A stretch of 64,000 nt of DNA from Calycina herbarum (Eukaryota > Ascomycota > Leotiomycetes > Helotiales > Pezizellaceae), in assembly GCA_001414485.1 (NCBI GenBank), contig LLEY01000119.1, positions 62,001 to 126,000 on the forward strand, in the 5' to 3' direction. The notes under the pieces are model-generated. The model made no database searches. It worked only from the letters and a program-made list of their open reading frames with translations, and was not told the DNA's origin. The first letter of the stretch is position 1, and each line of letters starts with the position of its first letter. Position numbers and translations under genes: made by a program. Of this stretch, positions 46,101-59,600 are shown piece by piece.

Positions 46101-46283
46101 TGTTGGTATGACTTGGTGGCCAATAGCATGATGCAAAAAGAGTATATTATCGTTCGTGCATACAGAGCAAAGTTAGCTGCTCTGTCTACTTAAATAGACC
46201 TTAAGCGAGAAGGTCACGTGGAGTGCTATTCACTCTGATTATACCGACACATACACAATCACAATCACCATATCACACCAACA
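46101..46283 (+). repeat. Possible solo LTR
   Basis: The sequence starts TGTTGGTATGACTTGG and ends ACCAACA, the inverted termini typical of Copia LTRs, with a plausible TATA-like word (TACTTAAATAGAC) in the middle. Length about 183 bases. No clean target duplication was found (CATAC and TATTC flank), so the call is weak. Confidence 0.35.
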
Positions 46284-46968
46284 TATTCACAAAGAAACCA
46301 CTCAATTACTCTCAACAAAATAATCATTGAAAAGTAAAAATCTTCTCTGCAATAAAAACACAAAACACCAGCGAGTAAACGAGCCCGCGAGCCCAAGCCA
46401 GCCAGTCCAACCCCTCAACCCCACCACAAAGGGGAGGCCCATTATCAACCAGCCCACCCATCCTCTCAATCAATCAATCGCTTTGCTCCCCACGCTCAAC
46501 TATGCCGAGCAAAAAGAAGGAAAATCAAAGGTGGAAAGAAAGCCAGAAAGGCACCACCCACACCATCACTCTCCCTTTCCTTCGTCAAACCCACAACCCC
46601 ACTTCATCGTACAATCCCAAACCTCAACTTCCAACCCCGCCCGTTTGAGATCCACCGATTTTTTCTCTCCTGTCCTGTCGCGAGGAAGAGCACAGAAATT
46701 CTTGCTCCCGTCCCCAAAAATATAAAAAGAAGATACAAAAAAAGGAAGTATAACTAAAAGGGGTTCGGAGCGCGGGCGTGAGCCGAGTAGTGGTAGGCGA
46801 GAGTGAAGACATTCTAGGTAGTCATCTAGTCATCATGAATCTGGGACATCAAATCGAAGTTTTGAAGCAAGCAAAAAAAAAATAAACATTACAAGGTCTT
46901 TATCCCCTGACCTATCCACCGTGTGCTTGTGTGAAAAAAAGAATTGTGTATGGTTTTGTGTCGTTGCC

Positions 46969-49900
46969 TCAATCCAGCTCGATAGGTTTTGTTTTCGATC
47001 CGTTCGGACTAGGTGGACTAACGACTGTCGTGGGTGTAGGTAGTTTATCAGAATCTTCATCTCCCGTAGGACTGGTAACTCCCATTTGCGACTCGGCATC
47101 ATCTTCGTGGATGGTGTCGCCCTCGTGGGGTTCCGATGCGGTTGACGCCTTCTCTCTTCGTCGCCGTCGGGCTTTTCGTTCCTCATCTGCGTTTTCTCTT
47201 CTCTTTGACCGGCGGACACTCTCGCGTCGATCTGCCGCCTCTGGATCCTCTGCGCCATCTGCACCACGCATTCCTTGCAACAACATGGCAGCTCGTTCGG
47301 CAATATCGTCTTCCGACCCCTCAACCTTCAGAACCATTTCGGGACTGGTGAGGCCTTCGCTGATCGAGTCAGGGCTAAGCAATCCTTCCTCGATCTCGGG
47401 TATCTCATCGGGGTCGGGAATCTTTTGTCCAGACGCGACGCGAACTTGGTGACGATTTTGTAGACGTGCTCGTCTTCTTCGGTCTCGTTGGTCTCGTACT
47501 TGTGGAGCAGCGGCTCTGAGCTTCTCGAGAAGAGAGTCCATGGCACCTGTCGATACCGGTGAGTTGGGGGCGCTGCCGTCTGAACCGCTGGTGATTTTGA
47601 GTTGAGCGTGCTTTCGTTTCATTGATGCCTCGTTTCGCTTCCTCTGTGCCTCGAGTTGGATGTTCTTCTCACGTGACTTCTTCCATTCAATTACGAAAAT
47701 GGCCAATTTCGCGAAGAAATCTCTCCGTGCGTTTTCGTCGGCAGGGTCTTCACCATAGAAGACCATGATATCGTCATATGTACGGACCATATCTTCAAGG
47801 TAAAGTTGCATTTGCTCGGCCTTCCTTCGTGCGTCCTTCATTGAGCGGAGAACAACTTGACTCACACGATCCTGTGGATGGAATTTCTTTGGATCGCTCA
47901 GGTTTCCAGAGTCCAGAGACATTTGCACATTCTTGATGTTCTCAATATAACGTTTTGCGTCTTGTTGCAGTTGTTCGACGTTGAGCTTCTGGGCCGTAAT
48001 GACACCAGTAATGTCGTCCACAAAGCCTTCCCACTCTGGATATTGTGTACGGACAATTCTCTCCACAAGATCTGCAAAGGTGGATTCGTTTTTGTCGTCC
48101 TTAACCATTCCAAGTCGTGCAAGCGAACTCAATTTGAAACCATTGGCTTGCTTATTCGAGTCGTTCATGTAGTTACCAATATCCAGAATCAAACCCAATA
48201 CGTTCATGAAAGAGACAGAATCACGCAATGATTCCGACACCACGACAACCTGTTTGAGCTTGGAGGATATCTCATCGTACTCGGGCTCAAATGATCTGGT
48301 TAGGCTGAGAGCTCGTATCCTTGACTTCCAATAGTGATGAAGTTCGTATGCCGTTTGGAGGTAGATTTGATCTTCGCGAGTAAGCTCATTAGGGTCTAGC
48401 TCTCGCTCATCCTTGCTGGCATTTGGCCCGGTCCAGTCTTTACTATATGGAGCCATGAGTTTGGCAGTGTTCTCGGGAATATTGCACATGTCATCTTTCA
48501 ACAAGAACTCCATGACAACAGAATTGTCCATGACTTCCTTGTCGCAATGAATGATCATTTGAACAACTTTTTCCACGGGGTAAGCTGAAAACTTGGCAAG
48601 AGAGATTTCTAGTAAAGGTTAGTAATGTCGAAAAGGTGAGGGGATTGAAATTCTTACGGAAGGTTCTCATCAGATCACTTGAGATGACCTGCTTCTTGTC
48701 TGTCTTCTTGCTAGCACTTTTACCAAGTTGCTTGATTTCCTTGGCCATGAACAGCTTCTCGACTTCGTCTAGAACACCCTTTCTTGTCAACTCAGCATAC
48801 TTCTCTTCCTTGTCTGCTGGAGTTGGAGCGTGTGCAGCCCAATGAGTAGTCATAGAGTTATCCACCTTCTCCCAATGAAGAGCCTTTAGCTTCTTCTTTG
48901 GTCGCATAACAGGTAAGCCGAGTGACGGGCCTGCGTTATATGACGGAGCTTGAGGTAAGAATTTTCCACCCATTTTGCCAGGCATTGGTGGAGGTGGTGG
49001 AGGTGGCATGCCAGGAATTCCAGGAGCTCCAGGCATTGGGGGCGGGGGTGGAGGAGGAGGTGGTCCACCCGTAAATCCACCAGGAGGCGGCGGCGGTGGT
49101 GGTGGTGGAGGCCCTCCTGTGAAACCATTCGCTTGCCCAGGCATAGGAGGCGGCGGTGGAGGGGGTGGAGGAGGAGGTCCATTGAATGCAGGTGCTGGTA
49201 CAGGTACTTTGGGTGGTACTTTGGGTGGTACTTTGGGTCCTGGACCATCTTGCGTTTCATCGCTGGGTGTCTTAGGAGTGTCCAATTCCAAGCTTGGATG
49301 AGAGGTGCCTGTTGTAACACCATCACTATCTTCGTCATCACTAGCATCATATTTCTTGATTTTCGAGCTCATTTCATCGAGATATCCGGGTGCTTGTTTT
49401 GGACGCTTCATCTCGATGATGCGAGGCTTCTCGTAGACTGTACCCTCTTCATCATCGTCAAGATCCTCTTCCCCAATGAATTCTTGAGAATTGACAGGTT
49501 TTCTCGGAATCTTGGTTCCTCTGGAGACACTACCGAGCACGCTGTTTGTGAAATCGCTGTTGGGTGGCGCAAGACCACCTTCAGAGCGTCCTTCTTCTTC
49601 TCCATCGCCGTCCATTTCCTCACGCAGAGCGCGGAGACGATCAGATGGACCAACAGCATCACCCCAAACTCTACCTTCAAGTTTGAATTGTGTCTTTTGC
49701 CGCTCAATTTGCATTTCAAGACGATCCATGAGTCGCTCACGGTCAAGAATTCCATTCATTTGAGATGGATCACTTTGACCCAGACCTCCAGAAGCGCCCT
49801 TGGCAGCATTCGAAGCTGCAATATCTTGAGCATCACGAAGCATGAGGTAAAGCTCTCTCGTCTCAAGTTCATTACGCTGAGCCTCCTTGGCACGGACGGT

Positions 49901-52303
49901 TTGGAGGTTATCAACCTCGCTTTTCATTGCGTCCATCTGCCTTCGTTGAACATCAATTATTTGGTTTTGCTCGTCTAATTGCCGTTGGAGTTTGGCAACC
50001 ATCCCTTCAGCACCAAGTTCAATATGAGCTCTCATTTCATCTCTTTCAGCCATTGCCGAGTCGGCAAGTTGTCGAGCTTCAACAGACTCATCGAGGGCCT
50101 GTCTGGCCTCAGAATCGGTATGAAGTTTGTCGAGTAAGCTCTGGACTGTGAAATTCAAACTTTGCTTCAGATCCATGTCTGGTAGCCGCCTATCCATTGC
50201 AACATAACTCAACATAGAATCCACGAGTTGGAACATTCGTAAGCGTTCTTCCCCGTCGTTTTCTCGGATAAGTAAGAGATGTTGCAAGGCCGAAACAAAG
50301 TAGTCCTGGGTCCTACTACCTTGGACTTTTGACATGATAGCTTCCACAATTTGGGTTGGGTCAGTGAGATCTTTCACGTCTCCTTCTATGCTATCTTTCA
50401 TGCTGCTATTATCGCGCTCCAGAAGATCCTCATAATCGATGGCCTCGTTGGTCCGGAATCTTTCAATTTGCTTGTCAATAATGTCGTATTGAAACCCTTC
50501 CATCTTGGTCAATATACGCTTGATACCACATGCTGTAAATTGTGCCCGGATATGAACGCGCAGTTGAAGGTCTCGCTCTGGAGCATCCACGACCATATTG
50601 ATGAGGAACAAGGTAGCCACGGCATATTCCATAAGGAGGTTTTCCATGCCGATACCACCACTTCGTAGTTCTTCGCTGGCACCCACAAGACTGCCCATCT
50701 TTCCTCGGCCGTCGACAGTAACCTCCACCACTCGCATCCATGCGTCGAATCGTCCATTTTCTCCATGTTGATTCTTCACAAAATCCATAGCCTGGATCAC
50801 CTTGAGATGTCCCTGACCATCGGCCCAGTGACACAAAAATGTCAAGACCTCGGAGACAAGCTTTCTTGTGGTTAACCGGGGAGAAATTAATGAAGTTGCC
50901 AATGAGACAATAACTTGTTGGTGCATTAAAGCATCGTCCGCTCCGAATTTGTTGTTCATCAGGGCTTTGAGGCATTTCACGATATCATACTCTCGGTCGA
51001 GATCTCTATCACTAGTACTTCCATCCGCGGGGGCTGGGCCTTGAGCTTGTCGTCGATTAATCTTCCCGAGGACATTCGTGAGAGCGACCTGTCCCTGACA
51101 TTCCACAAAAGTCTTGACCCACCCAATAGGTTGTGTTCGCAAGCTTACAGCTAAACTCTGCAGTTGTTTCGCGGAAATACTGTTATCCATAACCTTTCTC
51201 ACGAACCACTCTGGCGTTCCCTCTTCCTCGGCATTCATCAACATTTCCATTGCATTTCCATATTGCCCTGTTTGTCGAGTCGTGTTTGTCTTTCGTTTTT
51301 GCTCTCCTTGCCATTCCGTCAGCCGGTCCTGATGTACCAATGTCCATTTCTTTGCCGCGGGATATGCCATCATTTGACGTCTGGCTTGGTCTGGTAAATT
51401 GTGCCACCCTCGTTTCTGCATGAGGGCTAGAAATTGCTCTTCTATAACCCTATCGTCTGACGGTTTGTTGATATTAAATCCATCTGGGGCTCCAATGAAT
51501 GAATTAGTAGATGCGAACCCCGAGGTATGATGGCCTGGAAATTTTGTAATTCTATGTGACTCGCGACCAGATGCGTGAGACGGCGATAAAGAGTTGTTTG
51601 AATATGGAGGAGCTAATGCGGTTCTGGAGGAGCTGCCGGAAGAAAATACACTGGAACGTTCCGTACTTGAGTCCTCAAAGGAGCTTCGTCCATAAGCCGA
51701 TGACTGGTTTGTAGAGTATGAATCGTACCTCGGGTTGTGGTGTATTGTACTTGCCCCGCTCGTCCTATTGGGTCCCCATTGCTGCAATTGTGTCGTTCGA
51801 TTTCCCGTCGATGCCATTGTGACATTTCCCACATTTGGCACAGGCCGTGGCCCAGAAGGATGAGAACTGCCATTTGGCAGCGATGAAGGATCCATAGAGG
51901 GGTATTGGTGATAATCTCCTGCCGCGCTGTTCAAGTGATGGGGTAGAGGTTGGTTTGGATTTCGTACTGGCATATGGTCACTTCGTGGGAGGTAGTCCAC
52001 TGGTATCGGGGATCTGCCGTCTGCGGCTACGCTATCATATGGTATTGAAGTTATCACTCCTGCCATCTGATTCAGCCCTCTTAGGTCCGCACCAGGCGAA
52101 TCGGGGCGGTCCAGCGAAGCAACCGAAGAGCCTCTGTTATGTCTTGAGGTTCTTGATGAAGTCGATGCCGTCTTGTCCAAGTCTCCTCCCAGATATCTCC
52201 CAGCCTCGTCACTGACATTCCGCTTGTCCTTGTCTTTTCTGCTGCTTCTGGAAAAGAAAGACTTCCCGCCAGAAGAGGTTCTAGCTTTGTCTGCTGCCGA
52301 CAT
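46969..52303 (-). CDS. sepA: Formin (SepA/Bni1 family)
   Basis: Nucleates and elongates unbranched actin filaments at septa and tips under Rho GTPase control. Two exons, 48659-52303 plus base 48658, and 46969-48608, intron GTAAGA to ACTAG, give 1761 residues starting MSAADKARTSSGGKSFF. In order: Ser-rich N-terminus; GTPase-binding/FH3 region from about residue 280 (RVIEEQFLALMQKRGW); coiled coil with many Glu/Gln/Arg around 750-870; proline-rich FH1 with several runs of nine or more prolines and PMPG spacers (near 49000-49200); FH2 beginning at RPKKKLKALHWEKV and continuing over the splice (RTFQISLAKFSAYPVEKV) to ENARRDFFAKLAIFVIEWKKS; and a C-terminal tail with basic clusters (RRRARLQNR) that may hold the autoregulatory segment. 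No lesions. Length is usual for fungal Bni1 homologs. Confidence 0.96.
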
Positions 52304-53575
52304 GATTGGAGCTCGAGTCGGTGTTTCGCCCTCGATTATGCGGATTCCGTGGTCCCACTCGCTCTGGTAGTGAGTATGCGACCGTCTTCAGCAAAATTCC
52401 CTCCTTCTCTTCAATGTCTCAGGACCATGTATCTCCCATGCCTTCTCTCGGGTCTTGATAGCAACACGCGCGAAGGGTAGAAGCTCGGTGCTTGGAGGTT
52501 GCCAGAATGGAACTATATAACATGGAAGACTGGTTAGCATGAATGAGCTGTCTTCTGCAACACCCTTGGGTCCCCGCCAGCTCGTTATGGGGTGGGAATC
52601 TGGGAGCTGGTTGACAAATTGTCGGTTCCCCAATCGGCCATGCCCTTACCCAGAATATCGCCAGAAAAGTAGGTTGTCCGGGCCTTTGTATTATTAATTT
52701 TTAACTCTAAATTCGGTGAATGCGCTCCCCACTGAAGATCGGGAGAGATAGTCGTATAATCGGTCGGTCGCAGGTTTCCCCTTGTCAGAAGACAAAAATC
52801 GGAGAGGGTTAGGCAAAGGCTGAAACACGTCCGACTCGCAAGCTGCTCTGCGGCACTTCGCTCAAACGTTTCCCCAGCACCAGCACGGTCGCAAGAACAA
52901 GGAACAGAAACAGAATACTGAGAGATGACGCTGTCAATGGAGATGTAGGAGGTGGTGGTTCGGTTGGTGTCGTGGGTGGTAGAATAAGTGAAAAGGATCA
53001 AAAGAGTGTCTCTGCTACGACGCGCCGACGGGAGGATGAAGTGATGGGCGTCGTTGGGGGTTTCTCCTTGAACTTCTGGGGCAGTTGCCTTCTCCTGAAC
53101 ATCCCTGTCACTTCGGTCCCGATATTGTGAAAGCGGCGGGCCGATTTGTGAATGGCCAAGGAAAGTGCTAACATTAACCAACACCAACAAAATCGGTTTG
53201 AACAAAGCATTTGATAAAAGGCGCAATTGTAATTAAAAGTACATTTAGAATAAATTTTGACGATTCGAGAGATTCTACCTATTATTATTGCTACTTGTAC
53301 GGAGTAAGAACTACCACCCCAAGTCCAACATCTAGACATCGCCGCTGTAACCGAACTTCTGCAGCGCTGTGGCGCTCAGTTCAACCTCTGGCTTGGACCA
53401 CGACAGCCTTAGAGCATCCCCCTTTGTACAATCCACTCCACTCTCCCTACCAACGTCACAGGAAGGACCAGGCTACACTTTCTACCACAAACAATCCTTT
53501 GCCCTTAGTCTTGTGCTAACTGACCACCAATATTCCTATTTAAATCTCTCCATCACCACGCTCTTTTCAGTCCGA
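52304..53575. promoter_or_regulatory. Divergent intergenic region between the formin and a small membrane protein gene
   Basis: About 1.27 kb holding both promoters and the long leader expected of the formin. Open frames here have low-complexity products and no motifs. Confidence 0.45.
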
Positions 53576-54230
53576 ATGCCCTCTCTTCCTTCGCTCTCTA
53601 CAACCACCAAATTCCGAGGTGTGACGTGGACTCGGGGCGCTGACGGCGATATTTATATTCCACATCCTGCTCCGGACGCTGCGGGAAACGAGGACCAGGA
53701 ATCCAAGATGGGGTCTGCATTGTCGTTATTAAAGGTAGGAAGTAGCGCAATCTAGAGAATCTAGGGAAAGGTCTAATGCATTGTAGACACTGCTTGTGCC
53801 AGCTATCATATCGCTCATCCTCTACCTCCTGATCTCATTTTTGATTGTGCCAGTTTGGAAGAGATACCGAGGGCGATATAGCAATTACCTACCCCTCGAT
53901 GCGATTTCTACACAGACTACATCACTTCGACAAAAGGTGCAAGAAGCATTAGTGCAGCTGCTAGTACCATCAGGCTGGAGGGCTCATTTCGATCGAAATC
54001 GCCATGCGGTTAGCGCCCAAGATGGAATGGGAGGAAGTGAATTTGACGACGAAGAAGGGGAGGAATTATTTGACGTGGACGACAATCGCAGAGAGGCATT
54101 ATCGCTGGATGCTCGAAGAGGACGAGATGAGGATGGTAGACGACTGAGTCGGGATTTGGAAGAGGGTTTCAAAGATGACAGCGATGACGAAACAGAAGAC
54201 GATCGACAATCGCGAACCGTGTCGCGCTGA
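53576..54230 (+). CDS. Small single-pass membrane protein with acidic tail
   Basis: Exons 53576-53734 and 53787-54230 (52-base intron, GTAGGA to TTGTAG), 200 residues, starting MPSLPSLSTTTKFRGV. A hydrophobic segment (LLVPAIISLILYLLISFLIV, residues about 55-74) is followed by a basic stretch (PVWKRYRGRY) and later an acidic C-terminal third (EFDDEEGEELFDVDD; DDSDDETEDD). The N-terminal part lacks a cleavable signal. The basic flank after the segment suggests the C-terminus is cytosolic. I do not recognise a domain. Confidence 0.75.
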
Positions 54231-54462
54231 AAGAAAAATGAATATAATGTTCGATCAAACTATACAAAACTCGCAGAATAGCAGATGATGGGTATCGTCG
54301 CCTGAAAACATTGGGGAAATCGCAATCTCCGGGAAATACAGAACCCAACGCCAAAGCCCGACGAATAGGAGACAATCGCTGCTGTACCAAACCATCAGCC
54401 TACGAAATACCTCAGATGGGAAAGTCGACCTACAAATACAAAACCTGAGGCAAAGCAAAAGC

Positions 54463-55029
54463 TCACCACTGCACCCTCTCCCGCTCCAACAGCACCCTCA
54501 AATCATCAACCTCCTTCCCCCACCCCTTCCCCTCAACCTCCATCCTCCCCTCATAAACACCCCCCCAAACACTAGGCAACCATTCCCTCATCTCCCTCAT
54601 AACCCGATCCTCCTCCTCCCTCCTCCGTCTCAAACCCCCCAGAACTCCATCTCCCCTACAAACAACACACATCTCCGGCATCTCCTCCTCCTTCACACAT
54701 TTCGGGCTTCGCTCCACGTCAGCGGCTCGTATCAAGTGTCCGCACTTGGAGTATAACATGCTGCGACGACATTGTGGACAGTCTTTATGGGGGGAGTCAT
54801 TTTCTAGCCAGCGGGTTATGCAGATGGATCCGAATGTGTGGGAACAGGGGAGGACTTGGAGGGTTTCTGTAAGTCCGTCGTCTGGGCGGGGTGTGGAGAG
54901 GGGGTGGGAGCAGATTGTGCAGCGTTCGGGTTCTTCTTTTTGAGGGGAGGGGAGGGGGGTTTTTTGGTGGGCTCTTGAGATGGAGGGGCTGGTTAGGAAC
55001 CAGGATTTCAGACGTTGGAATGTTGGCAT
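54463..55029 (-). CDS. RING-type zinc finger protein
   Basis: ATG 55029 to 54463, 188 residues in one exon. Ring-like spacing: CTICSHPL, LPCSHTFGSICITRWLEND, CPQCRRSM, i.e. C-x2-C, then C-x-H-x6-C and C-x2-C, so probably a RING-HC/H2 E3 ligase-like finger at about residues 37-90. A second pair of cysteines (MCVVCRGDG) follows. The C-terminal third is a charged helix (RRRREEEDRVMREMREWL). It converges with the membrane-protein gene (232 bases apart). Substrate unknown. Confidence 0.8.
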   Translation of the reverse strand: MPTFQRLKSWFLTSPSISRAHQKTPLPSPQKEEPERCTICSHPLSTPRPDDGLTETLQVLPCSHTFGSICITRWLENDSPHKDCPQCRRSMLYSKCGHLIRAADVERSPKCVKEEEMPEMCVVCRGDGVLGGLRRRREEEDRVMREMREWLPSVWGGVYEGRMEVEGKGWGKEVDDLRVLLERERVQW

Positions 55030-56617
55030 CGTTGGTTTTGCGATGTTGGTGAGTTTTTGGTAGATAGATTTCTGTACCAGTAGACTGGATTGGGGAGAAA
55101 AAAGGGTTCTGGAAAAATCGAAGAAGCTTCTTTCACAAATTCGGGTTTCTTTGTTGCCATCCCCTTGGGATTTTGGAACTTCTGGACTGCTCTATATATA
55201 TCACAAAGAAACATTTTGGACATGTGAGTTGGCTAGACATGGCTGTGTTAATGACTGGAGCCAGCAGACCGATAGGCAGATGGTGCCATGGTGGTAGGTC
55301 GGTGGGCAGTGGGTAAGTAGGACAGTAAGTAGGGTGTGGTAGAAACTTGGGTTGGGCTTGGTTGGACTTTTGGTACGTATAGGCAGCTCATGGGTAGTTC
55401 AGCCTTATGACTCCGTTGAGTTGAGGGAGTCAGCTGGGGGAGGTGAGACATGGTGGATTGTTTTAGGGAGGGGAGGGGTGTGATTGTATATTTGTAAAAT
55501 GTTTGTGGACTCAGAGAATATAAACTTGCATCTTTGGGCTCGAAATTGAAAACGAGCTACTTTATGTTGATGGATGGGATTTTATGATTATTGACCGGCT
55601 GCATAGGTATATATTAGTTTGCAGATAGAGAGCATTGGAGTCATGGTGAGATGTAGTTGCACAACTTTACTTGAAAATGCATCAAAGTTTAGGTTCGGTC
55701 TTTGGTTTCGTGTTTTTCTTCGTATTTTGATCTACTTAATTTCCCACATATTCTCTTTGTCTATCCCCCATGGTGCAGCTTTAAAAATAGCCTTGGGGCT
55801 CCGATAAGCTATAGTACAAGATCACGTTCGTAGCATGTGATAGTACTGCGTATCTGCTGACGGTGTTTCTGGTGTGGAGGCTGAGTTGCTTATTTCGAGG
55901 TCGGGTGTGAGACAGATGGCGGGGTCTGCTGAGCTGCGGCTAGGGGAGGTGTATCACGTGTTTTGAAACTCAGATAGAGAAGGTGGGAGAGAAATGAACA
56001 GGAAAACAGGAAAGGGAAGATAGGGAATAAGAGAGTGCAGAAAACTAGGGATTGGGTTTGAGGTGTGAGTTTGTAGTTGCTTAGAAGATCCCAAAAAAGT
56101 GAGGACACTTCCTTAAAAGCAGGCCTATTCATCGCTCGTGTCGATGGGTCTCAGTAATATAGACAGTGCTTTGGTTCAATAAATGAGAGAAGGATGGTTT
56201 TGTTGAGGTCAATATTGTTGAAAGGCTGCACTTATAGAGGGGGAGGATTATGAAATTAGCGTAGGAAATGAATAGAGTACCTAGAGTAGAGTATCCAGGT
56301 CCTACTCTATTCAACTCTACTTGGAGTTACCCTAAGTAACTCAGAGTATCCCGGACCAATTCGGACCGATGCCTTAACACTCCAGACCGAGCTTCGGGGT
56401 ACTGATATCGAGTACTCATGTGAGATTTCGAAACCGAAATTGACACGAGGAAGGAACAAATCCACAAGGTTTCGGGACCCAGTAGTCTAGAGAAAAGATT
56501 TCTTGGTGGTGTGGGGTTTCTCATTGCTCAAGACTCACGCACTTCTATATCCATATTTCTAACAGGAATTAAAAACTTCGCAACTCCTTTGAAACACGCC
56601 AATGACCATCTCTATAC
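55030..56617. other. Intergenic, no gene seen
   Basis: About 1.6 kb between the RING gene and the oxygenase-like gene. Nothing recognisable; frames are short. Confidence 0.45.
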
Positions 56618-59600
56618 TTAGACTAATTTCCGTTTCTTGGTCCTCGGTTGCGCCTCGATTGAGGACGCGGAGTTTGGAACTTCAGGGAACTTGATACTTG
56701 ACGCTGGAACAGGCTCTAGACGCTCGCAAAGGTCAGAAAAAAGCTCTTTCCCTCCAACCATATAATAACACCCCCCAATCAGGTTACCAATAATCATTTT
56801 CACGTCATGACACCTCTGGTCGTACTTCCTAACTTGCTCATCATACTCAGGAGCAGGGGGCCCCATTTTCTTGATCTTTATCTCGTAGCACGGGTGTATT
56901 TCCGAGACTCCTTCTTCGATTATAGACACCTCTAGAGCTGACTCTTGTCGGGTCTTTTCAGGAAGTACGCTCTCTATGTGCCTCTTGGCTAGCGTAGTAA
57001 GCGATGAAGAATACTCCAGTTCAGTCCGACTACTCAGAAACTCGTTGATAAAGCCGCAATTGGTGTATGTGCACTTGGGCTGACAGATTCTGGGCTTTTC
57101 TCGAACGCGTGGTGGGATGGGTTTCTCGGGTAACGCTTTCCTCACAAATGACGAGAGGATACTTTGAAATAACGGTATCAATCTTTCTCTCTTCTTCCTC
57201 TCTAATGGACCAATCTTTTTCTCTGATAGACCACGGTTGATGGATTTAATAAGTGGCATGTAGAAGTTCCACAACCGCGTATATGAAGCTTTTTCCCCAT
57301 GAGCAGCTAGCTCAACCAGTATGAAAGCAAACTCTGAGAGGAAACTTTTTTGGTAGATTGTTGATTCGAAGAATATTTCAATCATTCCTAACCCTTCACG
57401 GTGCATGAGACTTTCACTTGAGTTTATAGATCCGACCTCTTCGTTATTCTCCGAAAATAGGTCCTTTATGCAGTTCGAGGCAATGTATCTCGAAGCGGGC
57501 TCCGGGATTTCTTTCGTCCTCAAAACGATGAACAAGAAGCAAACTCTCACACTGAAGGATGTTGAGTTTCGCTTCACCGCTAGATATAACCTATTTCCCA
57601 TATAATCAGAAATGTCCGATTGGGGCTTTTTTTCTTTTCTGATAAGCTGGGGACTTACATATCCTTCAACAGTGGTGATTCGGCCCATAATTTCACAAGT
57701 GATATGACACACTGTCCGTCTGGAATGGAGACCAATGGAAACGATTTCACCGCAGTACCGTACTGTTCATTTTGCCATGATTCTTCATGCACCAACTTTG
57801 CGGCTCTTGGGATCGCTTCAAATCTGTCAGTAAACCGTTGTAAACTTGAGAGCTGGTGACTAAGTCTGTTTAAATTCTCGCGTTAATTAAATTTTGAAAA
57901 TGCCAGAGATATACTTACGTCTCTTTGAGCCATTTTTGTCCTCGTTTTTTTACCATCTTGTCCACAATGCCAAAAAACGGAGGATGCAGTGCACTGATGG
58001 GGAGTGCATCACGAAGTAGAGTCTCTTTACTTAGAAGATCAACTACTCGAAGCACTTTTTCAATCACCTTATCTGAGTGCAAAGTTTTGAAAATTTTCCA
58101 TGTTGTCCCTGATGTTACCCTTTGGCACGCTTGAATTATTTCCTGTCTAGCTTCATCTTTTGGTAATATCCCGGCAGTTTCGAAATGAACGAGAGCGGTA
58201 TCGAAGATGTTCGGGGTGCTTTGAAGGAAAAATGGCTCCCAGATTTCTGTTAGTATCAGAAGTATAACCTGGAGGTAATGATTAGTCAACTACAAAGAAG
58301 CGGCTTTTGTGGTGAGGGCTAACTTACACTTCGGATATAGATTTTCCTCACGGGATTCTTAGTCTTCTCGCTGAATGAATGTCTCGCCCCGATGATATTG
58401 CCACCCTCAAACAGTCTTGTGGAGCGCAAGAGCGGTTCAATACCATCCGAACCAGAGAAGTGGGTGATCTCGTAGGTCGTGTAACAAAAATTTGACGAGT
58501 TCTTGTCAATTTTCTCAGTGGTGGCAAGGCAAACCCGAACTCCTCTGTCTTTGCAGTCATCTAACAACTGCCCAAAAACACTTTGGTCCGGTCCTCTTAA
58601 GCTTGAATAACGCATATCATTATTATCGTATATTTCATTTAAGGGATATACCATAAATCGTGGGCATACTGAACCCTGCTGAAGCCTCCAGGAGTCAAGT
58701 ATAAGAGGCAACTCGGATGCACCCTTTACAAGCGCTGAGGCGGAAGCTTTTTGACATTCTTTGGTGTGGATGAGTTTATATCTTAGCACGAGTCGATGTC
58801 CACTTTTGATGACTGGATAGTTCACAAGCACGTCAGAGAACTACAGCATATAATATATTAGTTGGGAACGAACTATCACCCGAGAAGTCTTGGAAAATTA
58901 ATTCATTGCTTCCCCTGGCTACTTCACGTAGAAGTTTCAACTCTCTCTGAAGATATAGAGAAATGACAAGGAGCTTCCGATAAAAGTCCAAATTCTTGGC
59001 ATCATTAAGGAAAGTAGTAACTTGACGTACGCGGGCTAGGAATATGCAATCCCATTCAGTGTATTCAGAAGTCGAAAGAAATAGCCTCTTCCTTTTGTAT
59101 TCAATTTCTATGCTGTCTTCCTCGTAAGCGGTTGGTAGAATAATATCTAGGTAACCAATCGAGGTACTTCAAAAAGTTAGTCTGCGATTTTTAAACTATG
59201 TCAGTAAGATATGCAGGAGAAGGTGCTTTACCACGGGTCTATTCTTTGGGTACTTCCAGCCTCATACAGTACCAGTTCCGGGTTTTCCACTCCCAATCCT
59301 TGGTTTTCGTTATCAATTCCCATATCAGAAGCAACAATATCGAGGATTGAGTGAAGAAATTCATCCCAGAGAGGATTGCTTATCCGGATCCCACTTGCAG
59401 GAACCTCCCAGGAGTCGAGAGACAAAGACCGGGAGATGTTCTCACAGCCACTGGCAAGTTTTATTCTCATCACTTCCCTGTCTGATATGGGAAAAGAGAT
59501 ATCATCCTGAAAGCCTTCAAGGCGCAGTTCCGGATTCAGTGGAACCATCAAATGAGAAGAAGCAAATGATCCGGAAAGTTCCACATTATCAAGTAGTGTT

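Larger units (their letters stand above)
44008..46968. other. Repeat-rich intergenic region
   Basis: About 3 kb with no gene that I can support. It holds the three repeat features listed below and, at 46.3-46.8 kb, C-rich sequence on the 3' side of the formin gene. Confidence 0.5.

Noticed and set aside
46101..46283. Confident LTR retrotransposon
   Set aside because: No internal domain, no primer-binding site and no clean target duplication; kept only as a possible solo LTR.
46327..46725. 132-codon plus-strand frame
   Set aside because: Proline/serine/threonine-rich translation of C-rich DNA beside the formin 3' end; no homology seen.
49000..49230. Proline codon runs as a microsatellite
   Set aside because: They are in frame and form the FH1 domain of the formin.
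48975..49301. Gly-rich plus-strand frame
   Set aside because: It is the antisense reading of the proline-rich FH1 region of the formin.
52585..53226. 213-codon minus-strand frame upstream of the formin
   Set aside because: Low-complexity product with no motif; likely in the formin leader or promoter.
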